From NCBI GenBank assembly GCA_005240015.1, contig SBBV01000112.1, positions 1 through 11,126 on the forward strand: DNA of 11,126 nucleotides, in the 5' to 3' direction. The position numbers and the translations under genes were made by a program. The notes beneath the pieces are model-generated. The model was given only the letters and a program-made list of their open reading frames with translations. It was not told where the DNA came from and searched no databases. Positions 1-6,425 of the stretch are shown one piece after another. The first letter of the stretch is position 1. Each line of letters starts with the position of its first letter. This stretch comes from Candidatus Odyssella thessalonicensis (GTDB taxonomy: Bacteria; Pseudomonadota; Alphaproteobacteria; Bin65).

Positions 1-390
1 CAGCGCGGCCGCATCGGGCGCCGCGCCGGGCCGCGCGAAATAGACCCAGACATTCCCCTGCACCTCGCGCACCGGCGGGGCCGGCACGCGGATGCGGTCG
101 AGGTGGAGCTTCTGGTTCGGCACCAGCGAGGGGATCTCGAGGCAGCGCCCATCGGCGGTCGAGAATTTCCAGCCGTGATAGCAGCAGCGCAGGCCGTCGC
201 CCTCGATCCAGCCGTGATGCAGCGGGATGCCGCGATGCGGGCAGATATCGCGCAGCGCGAAGATGCGTCCCGCCTGGTCGCGGCCGAAGACGAGTGGCTC
301 GCCGAGCATCACTTTGGGGACGAGGCGCTTTGCCCGCACCGCGCGGCTTGGCAGCGCGAGATACCAGAAATCGCGCAGCCAGGGGGTCAT
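1..390 (-). CDS. Rieske [2Fe-2S] oxygenase, N-terminal part (runs off left edge)
   Basis: The first 130 residues of a Rieske non-haem iron oxygenase alpha subunit (aromatic ring-hydroxylating or demethylating type) are present. The cluster-binding signature is complete: C50-P-H52, sixteen residues, then C69-C-Y-H72-G-W, matching the C-x-H...C-x2-H ligand set of a [2Fe-2S] Rieske domain. The start MTPWLRDFWY resembles the short N-termini of the PaO/vanillate-demethylase-like group, where the FWY motif precedes the Rieske fold. The catalytic mononuclear iron domain would lie beyond base 1, so the substrate cannot be deduced. The gene begins 22 bp after the formate dehydrogenase stop codon on the same strand and has no clear Shine-Dalgarno sequence, so co-transcription is likely. 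Such enzymes take electrons from a reductase, which is not visible here. Family assignment is firm; specific function is unknown. Confidence 0.9.
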   Translation of the reverse strand, partial: MTPWLRDFWYLALPSRAVRAKRLVPKVMLGEPLVFGRDQAGRIFALRDICPHRGIPLHHGWIEGDGLRCCYHGWKFSTADGRCLEIPSLVPNQKLHLDRIRVPAPPVREVQGNVWVYFARPGAAPDAAAL

Positions 391-412
391 CGGAGTTTGT
401 GTCGGATCGCCG

Positions 413-3199
413 CTACTCCGCGGCCTGTTTGGCCGCGACCAGCGGCTCGACGCGCGCAGCGCAGTACTTGAACTCGGGGATCTTGCCGATCGGGTCGAGC
501 TGCGGGTGCGTCAGCAGATTGGCCGCCGCTTCGGCGTAGCAGAACGGGATGAACACCATGCCCTTGGGCACCGCGGTGTCGCGCCGCGCCTTCAATTCGA
601 TCGTGCCGCGCCGCGTCGCGACGCGGATGAGATCGCCCGGCTTGATGCCGAGCGCCGCGAAGTCGGCCGGCGCGAGGCTCGCCACCGGCTCGGGCTCGAG
701 CGCGTCGAGGATGGTCGCGCGCCGCGTCATCGCGCCGGTGTGCCAATGTTCGAGCTGGCGGCCGGTCGAGAGCACCATCGGATATTCGGCGTCGGTCGGC
801 TCGACCGGCGGCGCCGGCGTCGCCGGCACGAGCTTGCCGCGGCCGGTCGCGGTCGGGAAGCCTTCGCCGAAGACGATGTCGTTGCCAGGCTTGTCGGGCG
901 CATCGCAGGGATAGGTGACGGCGCTCTCGCGCTCCAAGCGCTCCCAGCTGATGTTGTTGAGCGAGGGCATCGCCGCCGCCATCTCGCGATAGGCATCGGC
1001 CGGCCCGCCGTAGTTCCAATTGAGACCGAGCCGGCGCGCCAGCTCCTGGATGATCCACCAGTCCTGGCGCGCGTCGCCGGGCAGCGGCAGCGCGGGCCGG
1101 CCGATCTGCACCTGGCGGTTCGTGTTGGTGACCGTGCCGCTCTTCTCGGGCCAGGCCGAGGCGGGAAGGATCACGTCGGCATGGTACGCGGTTTCGGTCA
1201 GGAAGAGGTCCTGCACCACGAGATGCTCGAGCTTGGCGAAGGCCTCGCGCGCGTGATGCGCGTCGGGGTCCGACATCGCCGGATTCTCGCCCATGATGTA
1301 CATGCCGCGGATCGTGCCGGCGTCGATCGCGTTGACGATCTCGACCACGGTGAGGCCGCGCTTGGGGTCGAGCTTGGTGTCCCAGAATTTCTCGAAGCGC
1401 GAGCGCAGCTCGGGCGTCTCGACCGACTGGTAGTCGGGGAACACCATCGGGATGAGGCCGGCATCCGAAGCGCCCTGCACGTTGTTCTGGCCGCGCAGCG
1501 GGTGGAGGCCGGTCCCGGGGCGCCCGACCTGGCCGGTGGTGAGCGCGAGCGCGATGAGGCAGCGCGCGTTGTCGGTGCCGTTGATGTGCTGCGAGATGCC
1601 CATGCCCCAGAAGATGATCGCGGCCTCGGCGCGCGCGTAAAGTCGCGCCACCTCGCGCAAGGTCGCGGCGGGAATTCCGCAGACGGGCTCCATCGCCTCC
1701 GGCGTGAACGGCTTGATGTGCTCGGCCAGCGCCTCGAAGCCGACCGTGTTGGCCGCAACATATTGGCGGTCGTAGAGCTGCTCGGTGATGATGACGTTCA
1801 GCAGTGCGTTGAGCAGCGCCACGTCGGTGGCGGGCTTGAACTCGAGCATGTGCGTGGCGTGGCGCTTCAGCGCCTGGCCGCGCGGGTCCATCACGATCAG
1901 CTTGGCGCCGCGCTTGGCCGCCTGCTTGAAGTAGGTGGCGGCGACCGGGTGGTTCTCGGTCGGGTTGGCGCCGATCACGATGATGACGTCGGAATCCTGG
2001 CACGCGGTGAACGGCGCCGTCACCGCCGCCGAGCCGATGCCTTCCATCAGCGCCGCCACCGACGAGGCGTGGCAGAGCCGCGTGCAGTGGTCGACGTTGT
2101 TGGTGCCGAAACCGGTGCGCACCAGCTTCTGGAAGAGATAGGCCTCTTCGTTGGAGCCCTTGGCCGAGCCGAAGCCGGCGAGTCCCTTGCCGCCATGCTG
2201 ATCGCGGATGCGCCTCAGGCCCGCCGCGGCCGCTTCGAGCGCCTCTTCCCACGTCGCCTCGCGGAAGTAATCGAGCGGGCGCGCGGGATCCATCTCCATG
2301 TCGGCGTGCTTCGGCACGCCGGACTTCCTGATCAGCGGCTTGGTGAGCCGCTCGCGATGGCTGACATAGTCGAAGCCGAAGCGGCCCTTGACGCAGAGCC
2401 GGTTCTCGTTTGCCGGCCCCGAGCGCCCGTCGACCGAGACGATGCGGGCGCGCCCATTGTCGTCCTTGATGTTGTAGGTGATCTGGCAGCCGACCCCGCA
2501 ATAGGGGCAGACGCTCTTCACCTGCTTGTCGGCCCAGACCGTGCGCGGCCCGGCCTTGTCGGCCAAGAGGCTCGCCGGCATCAGCGCGCCGGTGGGGCAG
2601 GCCTGCACGCACTCGCCGCAGGCGACGCAGGTGCTGGCGCCCATCGGATCGTCGAAGTCGAAGATGATCTTCGCGTGATGGCCGCGATAGGCCATGCCGA
2701 TCACGTCGTTGACCTGCACCTCGCGGCAGGCGCGGACGCAGAGATTGCACTGGATGCAGGCATCGAGGTTCACCGCCATCGCCGGATGGCTGGGATCGGC
2801 CGCGGGCGCCTCGCGCGCCGGGAAGCGGCTCGTCGCGACGCCGAGCTTCTCGCTCCACTTCCAGAATTTGGAATCGGGATCGTGCGCGGCGGCCTTGGGC
2901 GGCTGATCCGCCATCAGCATCTCGAACACGGTCTTGCGCGCGCGCTTCGAGCGCTCGGAGGCGGTCTTCACCTTCATGCCCGCGCTGGGCTTGCGGATGC
3001 ACGACGCCGCGAGCACGCCCTCGCCCTCGATCTCGACCATGCAGGCGCGGCAATTGCCGTCGGCGCGGTAGCCGGGCTCGGGCGAATAGCAGAGATGCGG
3101 GATCTCGATGCCGCGGCGGCGCGCCACCTGCCAGATCGTCTCGCCCGGCCGGGCCTCGACCTCGGTGCCGTCGAGCGTGAATTTAACCGTCTTGCTCAT
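413..3199 (-). CDS. fdhF/fdsA-like: Formate dehydrogenase alpha subunit (molybdopterin, Cys-type, multi-FeS)
   Basis: This 928-residue molybdo/tungsto-bis-MGD oxidoreductase probably oxidises formate to CO2 in the cytoplasm. In order it has: a NuoG-like [2Fe-2S] domain (C37, C50, C53, C67); two ferredoxin [4Fe-4S] motifs (C148/151/154/158 and C191/194/197/201); the catalytic-domain [4Fe-4S] site (C231, C234, C238, C269) followed by K271; and the active-site Cys376-His377, where selenocysteine sits in E. coli FdhF. A molybdopterin dinucleotide-binding C-terminal domain runs from about residue 803. Unlike NuoG and FdsA, the stretch at residues 92-120 lacks the HxxxCxxC...C ligands of the extra N-terminal cluster. 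The ATG at 3199 (MSKTVKF, preceded by GAAGG) fits the family better than the in-frame GTG at 3226. No NAD-binding FdsB/FdsG partner or FdhD chaperone lies in the window, so the electron acceptor is unknown. The Rieske gene follows directly. Confidence 0.93.
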   Translation of the reverse strand: MSKTVKFTLDGTEVEARPGETIWQVARRRGIEIPHLCYSPEPGYRADGNCRACMVEIEGEGVLAASCIRKPSAGMKVKTASERSKRARKTVFEMLMADQPPKAAAHDPDSKFWKWSEKLGVATSRFPAREAPAADPSHPAMAVNLDACIQCNLCVRACREVQVNDVIGMAYRGHHAKIIFDFDDPMGASTCVACGECVQACPTGALMPASLLADKAGPRTVWADKQVKSVCPYCGVGCQITYNIKDDNGRARIVSVDGRSGPANENRLCVKGRFGFDYVSHRERLTKPLIRKSGVPKHADMEMDPARPLDYFREATWEEALEAAAAGLRRIRDQHGGKGLAGFGSAKGSNEEAYLFQKLVRTGFGTNNVDHCTRLCHASSVAALMEGIGSAAVTAPFTACQDSDVIIVIGANPTENHPVAATYFKQAAKRGAKLIVMDPRGQALKRHATHMLEFKPATDVALLNALLNVIITEQLYDRQYVAANTVGFEALAEHIKPFTPEAMEPVCGIPAATLREVARLYARAEAAIIFWGMGISQHINGTDNARCLIALALTTGQVGRPGTGLHPLRGQNNVQGASDAGLIPMVFPDYQSVETPELRSRFEKFWDTKLDPKRGLTVVEIVNAIDAGTIRGMYIMGENPAMSDPDAHHAREAFAKLEHLVVQDLFLTETAYHADVILPASAWPEKSGTVTNTNRQVQIGRPALPLPGDARQDWWIIQELARRLGLNWNYGGPADAYREMAAAMPSLNNISWERLERESAVTYPCDAPDKPGNDIVFGEGFPTATGRGKLVPATPAPPVEPTDAEYPMVLSTGRQLEHWHTGAMTRRATILDALEPEPVASLAPADFAALGIKPGDLIRVATRRGTIELKARRDTAVPKGMVFIPFCYAEAAANLLTHPQLDPIGKIPEFKYCAARVEPLVAAKQAAE

Positions 3200-3248
3200 T
3201 GCGCCTTCGCCTGCAATCGCTTGCACTTAGCCCATGTCATAAATGCCG

Positions 3249-3270
3249 ACGGCGGCGCTTCAGCCGCCGT
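3249..3270 (-). promoter_or_regulatory. Perfect hairpin in the putative formate dehydrogenase 5' leader
   Basis: An 8-bp perfect inverted repeat (ACGGCGGC, 6-nt loop, GCCGCCGT) lies about 50-70 nt upstream of the formate dehydrogenase start codon. No T-run follows on either strand, so it is not a typical intrinsic terminator. It could be an mRNA leader structure, a protein-binding dyad or simply GC-rich chance. The structure is seen; a role is only inferred. Confidence 0.35.
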
Positions 3271-3274
3271 TCAG

Positions 3275-3298
3275 GGGCGATCATATATTCCATCGCCC
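3275..3298. promoter_or_regulatory. Operator-like dyad GGGCGAT-N10-ATCGCCC in the divergent promoter region
   Basis: Seven-base arms match perfectly around an AT-rich 10-bp core (contains TATATT), the most AT-rich spot between the divergent fdh and secreted-protein genes. A dyad of this size with this spacing suits a dimeric helix-turn-helix regulator. It overlaps the predicted minus-strand promoter (-10 at 3280-3285). No regulator gene is adjacent. Confidence 0.4.
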
Positions 3299-3307
3299 GC
3301 AAGTCCA
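3280..3307 (-). promoter_or_regulatory. Candidate sigma70-type promoter for formate dehydrogenase
   Basis: Read on the minus strand, TGGACT (3307-3302) and TATGAT (3285-3280) are separated by 16 bp. They match the -35 and -10 consensus at 4 of 6 and 5 of 6 positions. Transcription would start near 3273, giving a leader of about 75 nt that contains the 3249-3270 hairpin. In GC-rich alphaproteobacterial DNA such matches are scarce but not proof. Confidence 0.35.
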
Positions 3308-3395
3308 GTCGGCCGGGCGGGTTCCGCCGCAGCGATGCGGTGGGCCGGTGGTCAGGGCTTAACGCCTCAACCTCGTCCCACGGAGTACCCGCCTC

Positions 3396-4349
3396 ATGCG
3401 TAAACTCGCCTTCGGCCTTGCCGCCTTGAGCCTCGCGGCCCTCGCCGCGCCGGCCTCGGCCAGCATCGGCCAATTCACCGGCCACTGGGTGAATCTGAAT
3501 CCGTTCACCAACGGAGTCACCCGCGTCATTGTGACCGTCGATGCCGCCGGCCAGATCCGCGTCCATGCCTACGGCCAATGCCACCCCACCGACTGCGATT
3601 GGGGCAGCGTGCCGGGCAAGGCGTTCGGCCCCAATCCGGGCGTCAACGCCGTCGCCGGCGCCACCATCATCACCGCCCGCGTCAATGCCGGCTTCGCGCA
3701 GAAGCTGCTGATCATCGAGCGCGCCGCCGACGACCGCATCACGGTGAAAGTGCTCACCGACTTCGTCGACGGCAGCGGCCGCCAGGACTATGCGCGCCGG
3801 CACACCTTCCGCCGCGTCGCCGGCCCCGGCCCGGGTCCTGGCCCCGGTCCGGGCCCAGGCCCAGGCCCAGGCGGCCCTGGCCCCGTCGGCCCCGTGGCCG
3901 AGGATTGCGTCGGCTTCAATCCGATGACGGCGCAGCTCAAGAACGTCGGCGGCGACTGGAAGATCGTCGACGGCGCGCATTGGATCAAAAGCTTCGGCGC
4001 CAAGCACGCCGAGGCGGCGCGCGCGCTGTTCTTCATCAAGTCGTACCAGCTGAACAGCATCTGCTTCGTCGGCCGTCCGGGTCCGTCGCTCGAGTACTAT
4101 AAGCGCGGCGGCGCGCTGCCGGTCGGCGCGCGGCCGGGCGAGGATTGCGTCGGGTTCAACCCCAACGCCGTCGTCATCCAGCCGATGGGCGGCGGGCAGT
4201 TCCGCCTCGTCGAGGGCGCCCATGCGATCATGGCGTTCCCGAACCTGGCCGAAGCCCAGAAGGCGCTCGCGGTGATCAAGCAGCACCAGCCGCGCTTCCA
4301 GTGCTTCGTCGGCCGCCCGGGGCCGTCGATGACCTATCTCCGGAAGTAG
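3396..4349 (+). CDS. Secreted protein with CHPTDCDWG domain, Gly-Pro linker and two DCVGFNP...CFVGRPGPS repeats
   Basis: This 317-residue exported protein has no function I can name. A Sec signal peptide covers residues 1-22 (MRK, hydrophobic stretch, ASA cleavage site). Residues 23-141 form one domain with the motifs FTGHWVNLNP, VTRVIV and CHPTDCDWG. A Gly-Pro linker occupies 143-163. Two copies of a roughly 70-residue repeat follow, starting at E169 and E249: EDCVGFNP, a Gly-rich turn, GAHxI, an AEA...AL helix, IK, then CFVGRPGPS near the end. Each repeat has two cysteines exactly 52 residues apart (C171/C223 and C251/C303), suggesting one disulfide per repeat. I recall both modules from uncharacterised exported proteins of diverse bacteria, but no named family. 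The start is supported by GGAG 10 bp upstream, and a terminator closes the gene. A periplasmic or extracellular binding role is speculation. Confidence 0.9.
   Translation: MRKLAFGLAALSLAALAAPASASIGQFTGHWVNLNPFTNGVTRVIVTVDAAGQIRVHAYGQCHPTDCDWGSVPGKAFGPNPGVNAVAGATIITARVNAGFAQKLLIIERAADDRITVKVLTDFVDGSGRQDYARRHTFRRVAGPGPGPGPGPGPGPGPGGPGPVGPVAEDCVGFNPMTAQLKNVGGDWKIVDGAHWIKSFGAKHAEAARALFFIKSYQLNSICFVGRPGPSLEYYKRGGALPVGARPGEDCVGFNPNAVVIQPMGGGQFRLVEGAHAIMAFPNLAEAQKALAVIKQHQPRFQCFVGRPGPSMTYLRK
3822..3884 (+). repeat. Gly-Pro coding tandem repeat (interdomain linker)
   Basis: Twenty-one codons alternate glycine and proline (residues 143-163 of the secreted protein), including perfect tandem CCAGGC hexamers near 3855-3872. 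The tract separates the N-terminal domain from the two C-terminal repeats and is probably an extended linker. Hexamer repeats can gain or lose units in frame, so length may vary between strains. Confidence 0.8.
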
Positions 4350-4372
4350 CGCTGCAGCTGCAGTGAACGTGG

Positions 4373-4407
4373 AAGGGGCGGGCCGCAGAACCCGCCCCTT
4401 CTTTCTT
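4373..4407 (+). terminator. Intrinsic terminator of the secreted-protein gene
   Basis: A perfect 10-bp stem (AAGGGGCGGG, 8-nt loop, CCCGCCCCTT) is followed by CTTTCTT, 24 bp after the stop codon of the secreted-protein gene. The stem is strong and the tail T-rich on the plus strand. The minus strand has no comparable T-tail, so it probably acts mainly on rightward transcription before the convergent operon. Confidence 0.85.
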
Positions 4408-4443
4408 GCGCAAGCGACGCGGGCACCACTTCGCCGCATCCGC

Positions 4444-5031
4444 CTACGGCAGCCGGGAGGTCCTCCGGCTTGGGGCCTTCATTGGCAGCACGGTTTCGGC
4501 TGCCGGCCGCGTCCTCGAAACGTCGTCGTCGGCGACCACCGCATCGCCATCCTCGACGAACGGAAAGCCCGAAGTGGCGGCGAAGCGGCGCGCCTCGGCC
4601 TTGGCCGCGTCGAAATCGGCGCCGTGAAGACGCACCTCGGCGCCGAGCTCGCGCATGCGCGCCAGCTTGCGCGGGTTGGCGTTCACCGCGGCATAGACAA
4701 TGCATCGCCGGCCGAAGCGCCGCGCGCCCCACGCCATGGCCTGACCGAAATTTCCCGCCGAGGCGCATACCGCCACGGACACATGCTCGTGCCGGCGATG
4801 CCGGTAATAGGACCCGCCGCGGCCCTTGAACGAGCGGACAGGGTTGAGCGTCTCGACCTTGATCGTGAGGACAAGGCCGAGCTGCGCGCTCAGGGTCTCG
4901 GCAGGGATTTGCGGCGTAGCGAGGAAAACGGGGTCGATGACGCGGCCGGCTTCGCGCATGCGCTCGAGCGATAGCCGCCCGAGCGCGGCACGAGCGGGCG
5001 GCCGCGGGCCATCGGTGGGCGACAGCGTCAT
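4444..5031 (-). pseudogene. Truncated PLP-dependent threonine/serine dehydratase-like gene
   Basis: The product is 195 residues; catabolic threonine dehydratases and related fold-type II PLP enzymes usually have about 310-330. The N-terminal half is well preserved: the PLP-lysine motif SFKGRG (K69), the substrate-binding loop CASAGNFGQ (89-97) and the region up to FVEDGD (158-163). After that similarity ends: the last 30 or so residues are Arg/Pro-rich and no family motif (IAGQGT, the Gly-rich phosphate loop, the C-terminal Ser) appears in any minus-strand frame before the neighbour's terminator. A 3' deletion is the simplest reading. ATG (5031-5029) overlaps the TGA of the upstream crotonase-family gene (ATGA), so the pair is translationally coupled. 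Without the phosphate-binding half it should not be a working dehydratase. A short functional variant or an assembly error is possible. Confidence 0.7.
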
Positions 5032-5825
5032 CGCCCCTTGAACTCGGGCTTCCGCTTCTCGACGAAGGCCTTCACCGCCTCGAGGTGATCGGCGGTGGTG
5101 TGCGCGAGCGCCTGATTGGCGGCGGCGATCTCGAGGAAGTTCGCGAGATCCATGGCTTCGCCGGCGCGCAGCAGGCGCTTGGCTTGGCGCACGGCGCGGG
5201 GCGGCTTGCTCGCGATCACGGCGGCGAGCGCCTTTGCTTCGGCCATCAGCTTCTCGGGCGGCACCACCTTGAGCACGAGGCCCTTCGCCAGCGCCTCCTC
5301 GGCGCCGACGATGCGGCCGGTGAACGTCATCTCGGCCGCCAACTGATAGCCGATGCGGCGCGGCAGGAACCACGACCCCGCGTCGCCCGGGATGATGCCG
5401 AGGTTCACGAACACCTCGCCGAACTGCGCCGTCGTCGACGCGATGCGCATGTCGCACATGAAGGCGAGATCGCAGCCGGCGCCGATGGCGGGGCCGTTGA
5501 CAGCGGCGATGGTCGGGATGTCGAGCCCGTAGAGCGCCTTCGGGATGCGCTGCACGCCGGTGCGATAGCCCTCGGCGATGTCGAGCGGGGCGCCCGCGAA
5601 CATGCCGGTGCGGTTGGCCATCGCTTTCACATCGCCGCCGGCCGAGAACGCCGTGCCGGCGCCGGTCAGGATCATCGCCGAGATGCCGGGGTCGGCCTCG
5701 ACCTCGTGGAACGCCTGCAGCAGCGCCTCGATCATGACCTCGTCGGTCATGGTGTTGCGCTTCTCGGGCGCGTTGATGGTCACCACGGCGACGCGCTGCG
5801 CTTTCTCGACGAGGACTTTGGACAT
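5028..5825 (-). CDS. Enoyl-CoA hydratase/isomerase (crotonase) family protein with altered catalytic residues
   Basis: This 265-residue crotonase-fold protein has the usual length and would act on a CoA thioester in the cytoplasm. The oxyanion-hole segments are present: SAGGD (61-65) and GPAIGAGCDLAF (111-122). Of the two glutamates that hydrate the double bond in classical enoyl-CoA hydratase, the first position carries Asp119 and the second, in FGEVFVNLGIIPGDAG (135-150), appears to be Phe139; Asp148 lies nearby. The reaction is therefore probably not plain hydration and could be an isomerase, hydrolase or other branch. ATG 5825 (MSKVLVEK) fits the family start; an in-frame GTG at 5837 would add four residues, and neither has a good Shine-Dalgarno. 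The downstream dehydratase-like gene overlaps by 4 bp. A DUF952 gene starts divergently within about 55 bp. Confidence 0.92.
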   Translation of the reverse strand: MSKVLVEKAQRVAVVTINAPEKRNTMTDEVMIEALLQAFHEVEADPGISAMILTGAGTAFSAGGDVKAMANRTGMFAGAPLDIAEGYRTGVQRIPKALYGLDIPTIAAVNGPAIGAGCDLAFMCDMRIASTTAQFGEVFVNLGIIPGDAGSWFLPRRIGYQLAAEMTFTGRIVGAEEALAKGLVLKVVPPEKLMAEAKALAAVIASKPPRAVRQAKRLLRAGEAMDLANFLEIAAANQALAHTTADHLEAVKAFVEKRKPEFKGR

Positions 5826-5878
5826 GCGGGGGCTCACGGGAGAGAGACGGCTGCCGCCGGATCGGCTAGCCTCGGGCG

Positions 5879-6223
5879 ATGACCACGATCTACCACATCT
5901 GCCGGCGCGAGGAATGGGAGGCGGCGCGCGGCACCGGCGCCTATCACGGCGCGTCGCAGGACAAGGCCGACGGCTTCATCCACTTCTCGAGCGCCGCGCA
6001 AGTGAAGGCGGGCGCCGCCAAGCACCGCGCCGGCCAGAGCGGCCTCGTGCTGCTCGCGGTCGACGCCGAGCGGCTCGGCCCCGCGCTCGAATGGGAGCCC
6101 TCGCGCGGCGGCGCGCTGTTCCCGCATCTTTACGGCGCGCTGCCGGTCGCCGCCGTGCTCGCGGTCCACGATCTTCCGCTCGGCGCCGACGGCGTGCATG
6201 TGTTTCCGCCGCTGCCGTCGTAA
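5879..6223 (+). CDS. DUF952 family protein
   Basis: A 114-residue soluble protein matching DUF952: the opening IYHICRREEWEAA, the central DGFIHFSSAAQV (GFIHxS signature), and the closing LFPHLYGALPVAAV. Members of this family are short single-domain proteins without an established biochemical role; the conserved His and Tyr residues look like a ligand- or nucleotide-binding site, but that is inference. ATG 5879 places the YH motif at residues 5-6, as expected. It is divergent from the crotonase gene, so promoters must lie in the short gap. In alphaproteobacteria I recall DUF952 genes often standing beside pyrD, as here, although the repeat pair separates them. Confidence 0.88.
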   Translation: MTTIYHICRREEWEAARGTGAYHGASQDKADGFIHFSSAAQVKAGAAKHRAGQSGLVLLAVDAERLGPALEWEPSRGGALFPHLYGALPVAAVLAVHDLPLGADGVHVFPPLPS

Positions 6224-6238
6224 CGCAGTTTTCGAATC

Positions 6239-6265
6239 GTCATCCTGAGCGAAGCGAAGGACCTC
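6239..6265 (+). repeat. Dispersed palindromic-type repeat, copy 1 (left arm)
   Basis: A 27-bp unit with the core CCTGAGCGAAGCGAAGGA, the intergenic sequence that gives HPERSEG in spurious translations of many bacterial genomes. It matches the reverse complement of copy 2 at 25 of 27 positions. It starts 15 bp after the DUF952 stop codon. Confidence 0.85.
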
Positions 6266-6313
6266 GCGCGCGCGCCGCGAGGCGTCCGCCAAATTGCATC
6301 GACCTAAATGCAG

Positions 6314-6340
6314 GAGATCCTTCGCTTCGCTCAGGGTGAC
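6314..6340 (-). repeat. Dispersed palindromic-type repeat, copy 2 (right arm, inverted)
   Basis: The inverted partner of the copy at 6239-6265, with 48 bp between them. Transcribed together, the two arms could form a long near-perfect hairpin downstream of the DUF952 gene. There is no U-rich tail, so it could stabilise the mRNA end or bind a protein rather than terminate; this is inferred. Confidence 0.85.
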
Positions 6341-6364
6341 AGGTTGGTACTGGATGACGGCCCT

Positions 6365-6378
6365 CGCTCAGGATGACG
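6365..6378 (-). repeat. Partial third copy of the dispersed repeat
   Basis: CGCTCAGGATGACG is the exact reverse complement of the outer 14 bases of copy 1, lacking the GAAGCGAAGGA part. It lies 24 bp beyond copy 2 and 47 bp before the pyrD start, suggesting a decayed copy or a remnant of several insertions. Confidence 0.6.
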
Positions 6379-6425
6379 AGACCCAGGCGCTCGGCTAACG
6401 TGGCCGCGCTTTTCGCCGGGGCTTC

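Noticed and set aside
387..3053. 888-residue minus-strand frame overlapping formate dehydrogenase
   Set aside because: Another frame of the same gene, mainly Arg/Ala/Gly with no motifs; the overlapping frame has all the FeS and molybdopterin signatures.
227..3403. 1058-residue open frame on the plus strand, opposite formate dehydrogenase
   Set aside because: It mirrors the minus-strand gene, has Arg/Ala/Gly/Asp/Val-rich sequence without domains and arises because GC-rich codons leave few stops in the antisense frame.
4352..4363. CTGCAGCTGCAG palindrome after the secreted-protein gene
   Set aside because: A short simple palindrome; the functional structure there is the terminator 10 bp further on.
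3237..4439. 400-residue minus-strand frame opposite the secreted protein
   Set aside because: It is antisense to a gene with a signal peptide, repeats and terminator, and shows no recognisable domain.
4334..4768. Possible frameshifted continuation of the truncated dehydratase (PEDLPAAVGGCGEVV)
   Set aside because: The resemblance to a Gly-rich phosphate loop is short and isolated, neighbouring motifs are absent, and the frame runs through the terminator of the opposite gene.
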